Shown here one piece after another: positions 1 to 10,306 of a stretch of 64,000 bases of DNA. The position numbers were made by a program, and so were the translations under genes. Position 1 is the first letter of the stretch; the number at the start of each line of letters is the position of its first letter. The notes beneath the pieces were generated by a model. That model searched no databases. It worked only from the letters and a program-made list of their open reading frames with translations, and was not told where the DNA came from. The DNA is from Adenophora triphylla var. japonica (Eukaryota > Streptophyta > Magnoliopsida > Asterales > Campanulaceae), in contig JAFEMH010000989.1 of NCBI GenBank assembly GCA_022495995.1, forward strand, positions 496,001-560,000, in the 5' to 3' direction.

Positions 1-816
1 ATTTGGATCACACCCGCGAAGCGCGCGAAGCCCGCATAGGGCACTTTAGAGGCACACGTGCGCATCGTCGCTAGGAGCTATTGGAGCCTTTGATTTTTAG
101 CAAATCGATCAAGGTTCGTGGCTCAGATGCAGTGGTGCGGTTTGGCTTGGGCTCGGTTAGGCTGGTGCGATTGGGCCTAGGCCCGTTCGGATTGGGCTGG
201 GTCGGTGCATGACTGGGTTGGTTCGTGGGTCTTGGATCTGGTCCACGCCAAAGGGTTCAAGCAGGTTCGATGAACCAGGTCAAGGGTTGTAATGGTTCAA
301 GGAACCAGTTCGAATAGGTGCTGACAGGTCTAGCAGATCTGAGCCCTTAATCTAGATCTGATCCAACGGCCAATATCCACCAGGTGCCAATTGTGTTTAT
401 TCCCAAAGGGCACCCCAACTCTTCACTAACTATAAATATCCCCCACCAGGTTTGGCAAATTCATTCATTCAGTCATCCATCAATCATTAGCAAGCTAGAT
501 AGAAAAGCATCATCAAGCATAAATTTCCTTCAAGTCCAGAAGTTTCAAACAGTTAGTTGGTTCGCCGAAGTCGTTAGTTTGAAGTGCTTCTACTAACGAT
601 TGTAAAGTCGTTGCATCTTACGAGAAGATTGTCAATTACCGTTAGCACCTGTGCGGGGCAATTACTTCTTATGGAGATTGTATCTAACACAAGCCTCGAC
701 TCTCTGCATTCCCGGTTTAATTTTTTTTTCGATTTTCATTTCTTTTCCCGATTTTGTTATTTTCAGTTATTTCCTAAAGAAAGCCTTTTCGAATTTCCGT
801 TATAATTTTCCTAACA
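1..816 (+). repeat. 5' LTR of the copia element (3' portion only)
   Basis: This is collinear with 5280-6095 over its whole length, apart from substitutions and small indels, and ends in TAACA at 812-816. It holds the usual R/U5 side of the LTR. A TATA-like stretch (ctataaata, about 430) lies inside and is the likely promoter of the element. Short ORFs here are not genes. Confidence 0.9.
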
Positions 817-850
817 ATCGTAAGAAGTAATTTTACGTTTTCTTAAGGAA

Positions 851-3800
851 ATGTCGACTGAAAATAAAACCTCTCAGTTGTTCGGAGTTACCCACCCTCA
901 TCAGACAAATGCAACGAGCCAGATTGTTGTGCCCGCTCCGGTTCAGAATTTTCCAGCACTTGGCAAGAAAACAACAAAGTTCGGAGGTGCGGACTTCAAA
1001 AGCTGGCAACAAGAGATGTTATACCTCTTAACCAACCTCGGTTTGAAGATGTTCGTTGAACAAGGTATCCCCGCTAGTCGAGATGATGATTCAGATCCGC
1101 AAGGACGGATAGCCACAGAGGCATGGAATCATGGAAATCTCATATGTAAAATGTACATATTGAGTGGGCTAAGTAAAGCCCTATAGAGAATCTTGTCTCG
1201 TGGAGACGACGAGGAGTTGTGGAACTCATTGGAACAGGTCTACAAGATTCAAGAGACCGACTCCAGAAATCAAGCCACCATTATTGAAAGGCTGAATGGG
1301 CTTGATTTAGAAGCAATGGTGTGTGAAACCTTTGAAGCCACCTTGGAAAATTTCGAAGACACCAGTAATAAATGGTGGATAGACACTGGAGCTACCCGCC
1401 ACATATGTGATAATAGATTTTGCTTTTCGTCATACACTCCTATCAGTGGAGAGAAGGTATGTAAGGGAAACGATATCACTTCTAACGTCATGGGACTTGG
1501 AAATGTTATACTGAAGATGTCTTCAGGCAAATAGCTAACTCTCAAGGATGTGCTGCAAGTCCCAGACATTCGCAAGAATCTGGTTTTTGGATCGCTGTTG
1601 AGCATGGCTGGATTTAGACTAGTGTTTGAGTTAGAAAACTTTGTATTGACCAAGAATGATATGTTTCTTGGAAATGGGTACCTTGAAAAGGGCCTATTCA
1701 AAATGAATGTAAGAAATATTATCCGCTTTGAAGCGAAAAATAAAAAGTTTGTTTCTTATGTCTACATGTAGGATAGTCCTAATCTATGGCATGATAGATT
1801 AGGTCACGTGAATTACAACACAATTAAGAAGTTAGTGAGTCAAGAATTAATTCCTATGAATAAATTCGATTCAACTGACAAATGTGAAATTTGCGTTGAA
1901 GTGAAAATGACTAAGTCATCATTTTCTTCGGTGACAAGAAACACAACACCTCTTAAGTTAGTTCACACAGATATTTGTGATCTAAAGTTAGTGCAAACTC
2001 GAGGTGGGAAAATGTATTTCATTACTTTTATAGATGATTGCACTAAATATTGCTATGTATATCACTTGAGAAGTAAGGATGAAGCAATAATGGCTTTCAA
2101 AACTTATAAGAATGAAGTTGAGAATCAACTTAATGTAAAGATTAAGAAGATTCAAAGTGATAGAGGAGGAGAATATGTCACTTCGTTTGAAGGATTATGA
2201 TGGGAATCTGACATTATTCATCAAACGACAGCACCATATACACCTCAGTCTAACGGAGTAGCTGAACGCAAAAATCGTACTCTTAACGAGATGATGAATG
2301 CACTGTTAATCAGTTCAGGCTTACCCGATAACTTGTGGGGGGAAGCCATACTCATATCCAACTACATTCTTAATAAGATACCCAAGAAAGGAATTGATAA
2401 GACACCTTACGAATTATGGAATAATCGTAAGCCGTGCTATAAATACCTTAAAGTGTGTGTGGGGGGGTGTCTAGCTAAAGTTGAGGTACCTAAGCCAAAG
2501 CAAATAAAGATCGGTCTCAAGACGGTTGCCTGCATCTTTATTGGATATGCCAGCAATAGTAGTGCCTATCGATTTATAGTGCACAAGTCGGACATTCCTG
2601 ATATGAATGAAGGAATGACGATAGAATCAAGGAATGCGTCATTCTTTGAAAATATCTTTCTTGCTAAGGATAGGAAAGATACAAATTCTAATAAGAGAAC
2701 TCATGAATCTACAAATGGTCCATCTCGAGAAGAAGATGAAGGATCTAGACGTAGTAAGAGGGCAAGAGTGGAAAAGTCTTTTGGTTCTGATTTTCAATCA
2801 TATATATTAGAAAACGAACCAGCTACTGTTAAGGAAGCTTTATCCGGTCCGGATAGTCCATTCTGGAAAGAAGCTATTAACAGTGAAATAGAGTCCATAA
2901 TGCATAATAATACTTGGGAGTTGGTTGATCTTCCTCCAGGATGCAAACCGTTGGGTTGCAAATGGATCCTTAAAAGGAAGTATATGGCAGATGGATCTAT
3001 CAATAAGTACAAAGCCCGGCTAGTAGCCAAAGGTTTAGAAAAAAGGAGGGATATGATTTCTTTGATACATATTCTCCTGTCACAAGAATCACATTCATAC
3101 GTGTTCTCATAGCAATTGCAGCTGTGCATAATCTTGAGATACACCAGATGGATGTGAAAACAGCTTTCTTGAATGGAGAGCTAGATGAAGAGATTTATAT
3201 GGAACAACCCGAAGGGTTCATTGTTCCAGGTAAAGAACAAAAGGTGTGTAAACTTGTTAAGTCGTTGTATGGACTAAAACAAGCACCTAAGTAATAGCAT
3301 GAAAAGTTTGACCGAACTATACTGTCAAATGGATTCAAGATAAATGAATGTGACAAGTGTGTCTACATCAAAGGAACATCTGAATCATTTGTAATTGTCT
3401 GTCTTTACGTAGACGACATGTTGATAATGGGAAGTACTCATGAACTGATCATGAATACTAAAGACATGTTAAAAAAAGCACTTTGACATGAAAGACATGG
3501 GATTAGCTGATGTTATATTATGAATAAAGATTTCTAGAACATCAGAAGGAATAGTCCTGTCAAAGTCCCATTATCTAGAAAATGTACTTCGAAAGTTCGA
3601 TGTCATTAATGACCCTCCGGCTAAGACACCGGTAGATTTGATTCTACACTTAGCAAAGAACAGAGGGGAACCAGTTTCTTAGTTGGAATATGCAAGATTA
3701 ATAATTGGGAGTCTGATGTACTTAACGAATTGTACACGTCCAGACATCGCATATTCAGTGAGCAAACTAAGTAGGTTCACTAGTAATCCCAGTGCGGATC

Positions 3801-4383
3801 ACTGGAAGGCTCTATTAAGAGTATTGAGATATTTAAAGTATACAATGAATCATGGGATACTTTATAAGAGATATCCAGCAATATTAGAAGGATACTGTGA
3901 TGCTAATTGGATATCTGACACAAAAGACTCTAAATCCATAAGTGGATATGTATTTACATTTGGTGGAGGAGCAGTGTCATAAAAATCCTACAAACAAACG
4001 TGTATAGCTAGATCCAATGGAATCTGAGTTTATAGCTTTAGATAAAGTTGGAGAAGAAGCAGAATGTCTTAATAACTTCTTGGAGGATATTCATTATTGG
4101 AGTAAGCCTGTGCCTGCTGTTATGATACATTGTGATAGTCAATCAGCAATATGAAGAGCACAGAGCAGTATGTATAATGGTAAGTCTAGACATATTCATC
4201 GTAGACATAATACCATTAGACAGTTGATCAAAAATGGTGTTATCACAATTGACTATGTAAAGTTAAATGATAACATAGCGGATCCGTTCACGAAAGGTAT
4301 AAATAGAGATCAACTGTATAAACTGTTAAGGGGAATGGGTTTAAACCCCACAACAAAAAAACTCACAGTGGACACTCAACCTT
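851..4383 (+). pseudogene. copia gag-pol polyprotein, multiple stops and frameshifts
   Basis: The reading order is gag, aspartic protease, integrase, RT, RNase H. Gag starts at ATG 851 (MSTENKT) with a copia capsid-like stretch; no CCHC zinc knuckle is visible between gag and protease, so that part appears deleted. The protease motif WWIDTGA is at 1373-1393, pre-integrase LWHDRLGH near 1786, and integrase SNGVAERKNRT near 2249. The RT has KTAFLNGELDEEIYM near 3160 and the active site YVDDM near 3408. RNase H has CDANW near 3895, and the C-terminal ADPFTKG lies near 4276. Stops fall at 1184, 1532, 1769, 2198 and 3293, with a frameshift near 3040 and others in the RT. The element family is certain; the lineage within copia is not assigned. 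Confidence 0.92.
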
Positions 4384-4903
4384 GAGAAATGGAGATCCCA
4401 GGCCCTTGGTTCAATGAGAAAACTAAGTTATGAGTTTAGTAGAAACACTTGGAACCTGTTTCATACTCATTCCCAGAACATCCAAGTGTATACACCTGCA
4501 GCAGTGGTGAGAATAAGTTGAGAAAACTTTTAATATGATTCCTATACCTACGGGTGGAGTATAGCAGGATACTCTTTATAGTATGAATCACCTATATAAG
4601 TGAGAAGTAATAAAGCCGCTTCTATATTGGAACACATATGAATGAGATACGGTCCAGGGCCGAAATGGACACAACGTGAGAACAAAAATTGTTAGAGCTA
4701 TTATTGTGTGAGTACTGTTGTCTTGGTATACACTATACAGTCACCAGTTCAAAGCATCGCGCTACTGAATGGCTAGTATATCTGATAGTATTTCACTAGG
4801 GAAGGTTCAAGGCCATAAGCTACCTATCCTGATGCAATAGTAGTTCGCCGAAACTTTTGGACGAATCTGCATACATACATTATTTGTCATTCACGAGGGG
4901 GAT
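4384..4903 (+). other. copia 3' untranslated region with polypurine tract
   Basis: This stretch between the polyprotein stop and the right LTR has no open frame of note. The last bases (4892-4903, cacgagggggat) are the polypurine tract that would prime plus-strand synthesis directly next to the LTR start TGTTGG at 4904. Confidence 0.75.
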
Positions 4904-6095
4904 TGTTGGAAATGGGTTTTAGAAACTAGGTTTGACCCAATTTTCAAATGGGTTTCATTTATTGTTAAATGAAATAAGTTACAAAATTATAATCAACATT
5001 TTTTGTAGATTAAGAAAATGCATTTATTTACTCAAAACCATTTTCGGGTGAATGAGAAATTAATGGCTAAAGATTGTAACTTGAAATGGGATAATGAAGA
5101 GCTTATGAGATATGAAAAAGTTATCCCACATTGCTTAGAGATGAAAAGTAAAGCAAGTTTATAAGTAGATGCAAATAAGGAGGAGGCATCAAGTTGTTCC
5201 TCCTTGGGTCAACCTAGGTGGACCATTGGGCCAACCATGCAAGGAGTAGCCCAAATTGTGCCAGTTTTATACTAGCTCAATTTGGACCACACACGCGAAG
5301 CGCGCGGAGCCTGCGAAGGCCGCATTGGGCGCTTTAGAGGCGCACTTTGCACTTCGGATCGTCGCTAGGAGCTATTGGAGCCTTTGATTTTTAGCAAATC
5401 GATCAAGGTTCGTGGCTTAGATGCAGTGATGCGGTTTGGCTTGGGCTCGATTAGGCTGGTGCGGTTGGGCCTAGGCCCGTTCGGATTGGGCTGGGCCGGT
5501 GCATGACTGGGTTGGACCATGGGTCTTGGATCTGGTCCACGCCAAAGGGTTCAAGCAGGTTCGATGAACTAGGTTATGGGTTGTAATGGTTCAAAGAACC
5601 AGTTCGAATAGGTGCTGGCAGGTCCAGCAGATCTGAGCCCTTAATCCAGATCTGATCCAACGGCCAATATCCACCAGGTGCCATTTGTGTTTATTCCCAA
5701 AGGGCACCCCAACTCTTCACTAACTATAAATACCCCCCCACCATGTTTGGCAAATTCATTCATTCAGTCATCCATCTATCATTAGCAAGTTAGATAGAAA
5801 AGCATCTTGAAGCATAAATTTCCTTCGTTTCAAACAGTTAGTTGGTTCGCTGAAGTCGTTAGTTTGAAGTGCTTCTACTAACGATTCGTTGCATCTTACG
5901 AGAAGAATGTCAATTACCGTTAGCACCTGTGCGGGGCAATTACTTCTTACGAAGATTGTGTCTAACACAAGCCTCGACTCTCTGCATTCCCAGTTTAATT
6001 TATTTTTTCGATTTTCATTTATTTTCCCAGTTTTGTTATTTTCAGTTATTTCCTAAAGAAAGCCTTTTCGAATTTCCGTTATAATTTTCTTAACA
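4904..6095 (+). repeat. 3' LTR of the copia element
   Basis: It is 1192 bp, starts TGTTGGAAATG and ends TTCTTAACA. The right 816 bp match the 5' LTR. It differs from that copy by a deletion near 5826-5836 and several substitutions, showing the insertion is not recent. The sequence after 6095 belongs to unrelated DNA. Confidence 0.92.
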
Positions 6096-6289
6096 ATAAC
6101 TTTCTCTCTCTACCCCCATCTTCTTCCTCATCTTCCAATCCACCCACCTCCATCAGCTTACCCAACATCACCCCCCACCTCCACCCTCCACTCCCCTCTC
6201 ACCACCCCAACCCTACCCACCGCCGTCGTCTTCCTTGCCCCTCTCCCCCAGCTCCGCCCCACCACCTCCTCATGACCCATCCATATAAA
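6096..6289. other. pyrimidine-rich non-coding stretch
   Basis: This is a C/T-rich strand (many ccacc, tcttcc blocks) between the copia LTR and the kinase fragment. No open frame, repeat end or promoter can be supported. It may be untranslated sequence carried with the kinase fragment. Confidence 0.5.
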
Positions 6290-6750
6290 TACACCCAATT
6301 CTGTAAAGAGCAGAAATCGGGTCATCTATTTCCAGCCAGGGGCTAGAACCAGTGGCCATTTCTATAATCGTACACTCAAGTGCCCACACATCAGCTGGAA
6401 ACCTGTTATTCACCACAAGCAACCTCAGGCGCCATGAAAACCAGTGTACCGGAAAAAGCTAATGCAACTCAATTTTCAGCCAATTTTGTGCAACCTAAGT
6501 CACCAATCTTGACACAATCATTTCCGATCAAAATATTCTGCCCCTTAATGTCACAATGCACCAAATTATTCGAGTGAAGATAATCCAGACCTTGTAGAAT
6601 CTGACTCGTATAAGATCGGATCATTGACTCATCAAGTGACCCTCCATGTTTCTTGATTACATAAAATATTGAGCCACCGGAAGCATACTCCATGAAAAGA
6701 TTGTACATAGGCTTGTTGTTTTCATAAGTAACATCAAAAGATTGTACATG
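6290..6750 (-). pseudogene. MAPKKK-like protein kinase fragment (plant MAPKKK17/18 group)
   Basis: Reading on -, the fragment runs from the hinge region (VTYEN, then FMEYASGGS) through helix E (SYTSQILQGLDYLHSNN) to the catalytic loop HCDIKGQN and the metal-binding loop, here GDLGC instead of DFG. A stop follows LAEN at about 6468. Beyond it the homology resumes in other frames with FSGT and FMAPEVACGE, then DVWAL, EMATGSSPW and SALYRIG down to about 6290. HCDIKGQN plus GDLGC is typical of the plant MEKK-like MAPKKK15-21 group. The glycine loop, the VAIK lysine and the C-lobe end are absent, so this is a piece of one exon with at least two breaks. It looks captured or duplicated rather than a gene in place. 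Confidence 0.85.
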
Positions 6751-6771
6751 GGGTTAGAGAGGGAAAGTTAA

Positions 6772-6799
6772 AGAGAGAGAGAGAGAGAGAGAGAGAGAC
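6772..6799. repeat. (GA)n microsatellite
   Basis: This is an uninterrupted run of GA dinucleotides just outside the kinase fragment. Confidence 0.95.
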
Positions 6800-7314
6800 A
6801 AAGTGTGTGTGTGAGAGTGTGGAGTAGGGGTCAGGTTTTGTTTGGAGTAAAAGGGTATTTTTGAAATCTTATAAAGTTATAAATCATTTGAGGGACCATA
6901 TGGTTAATTTATTTTCATTTAATTTGCATTAAAACAACAACGAAATAATTTTGTTCAAAAACACATTATCCGTTAAATGACATGTGACTTGTGCGTGATC
7001 ATTTAACGGATTTTTCTAACAAAATTGATTAAAAACCCTAAAATGTTAACTTAATATGAACTTTGGACCCTTTATTGTAATTAGAGTAGAATGTGGCCTA
7101 TCTTAGTAACACCCCCTAAACTTTGGGGCCCAAAATGTCATTCGCCCGAAAAAGAAACTATAAATGATGCACAAAGCAAACCTCAAGAACTTGTGATGTC
7201 TGGTAAAAATCTCAAATGAGAATCTAAAGAAAAAACAATATGGTTTTATCTGTTTTTACTGTACAGCTGATTCTTACTAATACAACAGGAAAAAAAAAAA
7301 AATACTAGTATTAC
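6800..7314. other. AT-rich non-coding stretch
   Basis: I see no coding homology or repeat boundary here. A short A-run is at about 7290-7302. Confidence 0.5.
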
Positions 7315-7419
7315 CTGAGAAACTTTAATGTTAATGGTGGCATCCCATAGTCGAAGCAATCCGTTACGGCCACCACTGCAAATCCTTTTCCACTCCAGAT
7401 CGGAAGCCACACATCCTAC
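7315..7419 (-). pseudogene. isolated WD40-repeat exon
   Basis: On - this is a 105-bp open segment of exactly 35 codons bounded by an acceptor (polyT then AG at 7421-7420) and a donor (GTAATA from 7414). It encodes a WD40 blade ending GLLRLWDAT, preceded by CSGGRNG; LWD is the diagnostic strand-c motif. No other exon of a WD40 protein is recognisable nearby, so it is an orphan exon rather than a gene. The parent protein cannot be named from one blade. It lies between a kinase fragment and a histidine-kinase exon on the same strand. Confidence 0.65.
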
Positions 7420-8993
7420 CTAAAAAAATTTAACATGAAAAGATGGAACCCATCAATCTTAAGAGACTTCAAAAATTTAAGGTCAAGCAGCAAATGCAGT
7501 AGCAATATTGATATGGCAAAGATGAAAGATAACAACTGAAGCATATGTTTGAAAAAAAAAAATTAGTCATAGGAAGGGAAATGTTTGTGATGGGATGCAG
7601 TAATCTTGGCATCAAATCTTCAGTTGTAAAATTACTTAAATGCAAAAGGTTACAATTCACAAACGAAAGAAATTTGAAGAACTCTAATTCAAGATAAAAA
7701 TGTTAAGATCTTTAAATCTCCAGAGGAGCGAAGCGCCTTATTTTCTTGAATATATATGCGCAAACAAACAGATATATATAATATAGATGGTATATAAGTA
7801 AAACATATATTGCAAATTTGAATAACTGAATTTGCAATATATGTTTGCATCCAATACATCTCTTAGATGAACCCTTTTTCTCAAGAGCTATCAACTATAA
7901 TTATCCCACAATGTACAGATAAGCTTGAAGAAGATACCATGGCTACTGTTTATGCGGTGTTCTATATAGTTGCCACCCCGAGATATTTGATCCTGCGTTG
8001 GAGAAGCCCACAAGTCTTTCTTAAGGCCGGTGGAAGAGTGACATTGTATTCAGCTGCTCCTATTCCTAGCCAATGCTCTCTAGCGTTGATGGATAATATA
8101 GAACCAGTGAATGGTAACATTTTTCACACACTTCTTTCCTCCTGCAAATACAACAAACAATTTATTAGCTTCAATTATCATATGCAAAAATGCATCCCTG
8201 CTATGGTTTATTGTCCTAATCGAAGGAGGTTCTTTCTTCTGAGTTATGGTTGAAATATTTAATAAGTTTCATCCTAAATTAAAGAGTATGTTTTCCTACA
8301 TTTAGGACAAACAAGTTTTACAAAGAAAATGTGTGTCCCTTATAAATGTCAGTCTTAATAGTGTTAATGATATAAACTGTGAGTTTTAATTTTAAAAGAG
8401 CCAGTATTTTGAGCTTTAACACTCAAATACTAACAGTTTTAAGAGATATGACTTTGTTTAAAAACCGTTTTTAAATGATCCAAACTGCACCTCTAAAAAC
8501 CCGTTATCTATAACTATATAATGAGACAAGTGCAAGAGCAACTTTCCCGCTCAAAATAAGGGCACTAAAGTAATTTCAAGACCAGTCAAAATTGTAATTA
8601 GCATGGCTTAGAGTGGTATTAAGATATTATGTATTTCAATTAAATCTGTAAAAGTAGTTCCAGTTTTTAAAGCATGTAATTAATACCTGAGTAATGCTTT
8701 TCGGTTAATGTGATAAAACTTTTTTCAAGGAATAATAATGTATACATATTTAAAATTATTACAGTTAAACCAAAAGACGTTTTCAACAGTTTTAGTTCTT
8801 CGCCTTCTTAGTGATTTTAGATACTGCAAACACGAGCAAACTTTTGAACCCATATGTTTCCTAACTAATCCAAAAACAAATTGCCAAGGGAAAAAAAAAA
8901 AGCATTTTGTTAGAGGCTTGCGCACAATTTTGAGCCCACCTATACTTGCACAAGTATAATAATAAAAAAGAAACAAAGCAGATGATATCTTAC
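7420..8993. other. AT-rich spacer with an unassigned 128-codon ORF (7867-8253, +)
   Basis: This is mostly AT-rich DNA. One + frame is open from ATG 7867 to the stop at 8253. I do not recognise its product and it has no clear domain. A - strand acceptor-like site lies near 8139. It may be another gene piece or chance. An inverted pair around 7800-7850 (gcaaatttg...) is also present. Confidence 0.4.
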
Positions 8994-9092
8994 CTTGATA
9001 GAGTTTCCCATGAGATTAGTAATGATTTGGCGGAATCTCCCCGGATCACCAATCAGTATTTGCGGGACCTTCTCAGAGATGAAAACTGCCAA
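8994..9092 (-). pseudogene. isolated exon of a cytokinin-receptor-type histidine kinase (N-box)
   Basis: On - this is a 99-bp, 33-codon open exon with acceptor (TTTCTTTGAGCAG) above 9092 and donor GTAAG at 8993-8989. It encodes LAVFISEKVP, then GDPGRFRQIITNLMGNSIK. GDPGRFRQI and NLxGNSIK are the N-box of the HATPase domain in AHK2/3/4-type receptors, which binds ATP together with the G boxes. Next would come FT(E)xGHIF, but no following exon is found downstream. There is no H-box or receiver domain. The exon is intact but orphaned, consistent with capture of a gene segment. Confidence 0.82.
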
Positions 9093-9294
9093 CTGCTCAA
9101 AGAAATAGAAAAAGAAAACTAATTTAAAACTTTGTTAAGAAATGCAATGCCTGAGTTCATGCTCATGAGAAGCTACTATAGTTGCTAGCTGAACAAAAAA
9201 AAAAGGCAAAACAGAAGGGATTCTTAATGTTGTTTGATTTTCTATTATTATTAATTCTTATCTCTCCTCTTATTTTTTACTATTTTCTTTCTAG

Positions 9295-10046
9295 GGGGCA
9301 CGTATCCAAGCAACCATTCCAACCTCTTTAATTAGCCAGTTTGATGACAAACTTGAGGAGCATAGTGTTTACTGTCTGTCAAACATGTTTTTTGTTGACA
9401 ATCGTAGCAAGTTCAAGATAACAAACCATTCCTATACAGACTCATTTTCATGACTGTCACTGAAGTAATCTCGCTTGGCGACAAAAAGTTTTCTAAACAA
9501 CATTTATTCAAGTTGATGCCGTTTCCTGAAATTTTTAGTCTTGATTGTACTGGGAACTCTTTTCTGATTGGTAAGTTATTTGAGTAGATTTCAATATGAC
9601 TACTAATTTATCATATTCTAATATTTATTTTGATTCTATTGCAGATGTTATAGGAAGGGTTGTGTGTAAAGGGACTCTAAGGTATTAACATGGGAGCAAA
9701 TTTGTTGAAATAGAGTTGGAAGACAGCAAGTTATTATTTCAGTCCTTATTTTCTCTGTTTTGTTTTCTATCTGTTTTTATGATTTTTATTTTATTTTCTT
9801 TCTATTGCTGAGTACTATATTCCATTTATGTTTTTGAATGTAATTCTGTAATGACCACATTAAATAACTTTAGGCATGTTTATTTAATTTAATTGTACTA
9901 ATTTATTTATCTATCTTGCAGCAAAAACAGGTTATGTTGTACTCTTTGGGAGAATTATGCGAAGGACATGTTAACTGCCATTGAAACATCAGGTGATGGC
10001 CCTTTGGTAATACTGCTGCAAATGTTTAAGCCCAAATCATATCAAG
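9295..10046 (+). pseudogene. DUF223 / RPA70-like OB-fold protein, three exons, broken
   Basis: Exon 1 (9295-9570) follows a good acceptor (tttcttt then ctag) and encodes IQATIPTSLISQF, then SVYCLSNMFFVDNRSKFKI and TNHSYTDSFS. A frame change near 9450 then leads to TEVISLGDKKF. Exon 2 (about 9645-9729) begins DVIGRVV and has an in-frame stop before KFVEIELEDSK. Exon 3 (9922-10046) gives LWENYAKDML, then PLVILLQMFKPKSYQG. This pattern is the OB-fold of plant DUF223/replication protein A 70-kDa-like proteins, which bind single-stranded DNA and are encoded by many plant Helitrons. The start and C-terminal zinc-finger part are missing. Opposite strand to the three other gene pieces. Confidence 0.75.
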
Positions 10047-10294
10047 GTATGATTTTGAATCAAATTTGCATATTTATCTAAAGTAATTACTTGACAAACT
10101 AATCAATTTTTTTAATACATGTAAAATAAGTTTGTCTAATGCCTTTTTCGAAAATAAGATATATTTTGAAAGTATTATACCAGAAATTGATGAACTTAAG
10201 AGGTAATTGTTAAAAAACTTAATTTTGGTTGACATGTATTGACTTAGTTAATAAACATTCATTTAACTTTATTTATTGATCTAGGTTTTTAAGT
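10047..10294. other. AT-rich spacer, junction with gypsy copy 1
   Basis: No coding match was found. Sequence similarity to the second gypsy copy begins at about 10295, so the break between the gene mosaic and the retroelement lies near here. A Helitron-like CTAG occurs at about 10282 but without a supporting hairpin. Confidence 0.5.
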
Positions 10295-10306
10295 GAAGAT
10301 TCCTCA

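Larger units (their letters stand above)
1..6095 (+). mobile_element. Ty1/copia LTR retrotransposon, decayed, 5' end outside window
   Basis: Positions 1-816 repeat at 5280-6095, giving two LTRs around a copia-order gag-protease-integrase-RT-RNase H region (851-4383). The right LTR (4904-6095, 1192 bp) starts TGTTGG and ends TAACA, so about 376 bp of the left LTR lie before the window. A purine-rich tract precedes the right LTR. No canonical initiator-Met primer site (TGGTATCAGAGC) is seen after 816. A target-site duplication cannot be tested because the left flank is missing. The internal region carries several stops and frameshifts, so the element is not autonomous. The two LTRs differ by small indels, for example around 530-550 against 5824-5836. 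Confidence 0.93.

Noticed and set aside
10275..10294. CTAG near 10282 as a Helitron end for the gene mosaic
   Set aside because: No GC-rich hairpin lies 10-12 bases before it on either strand.
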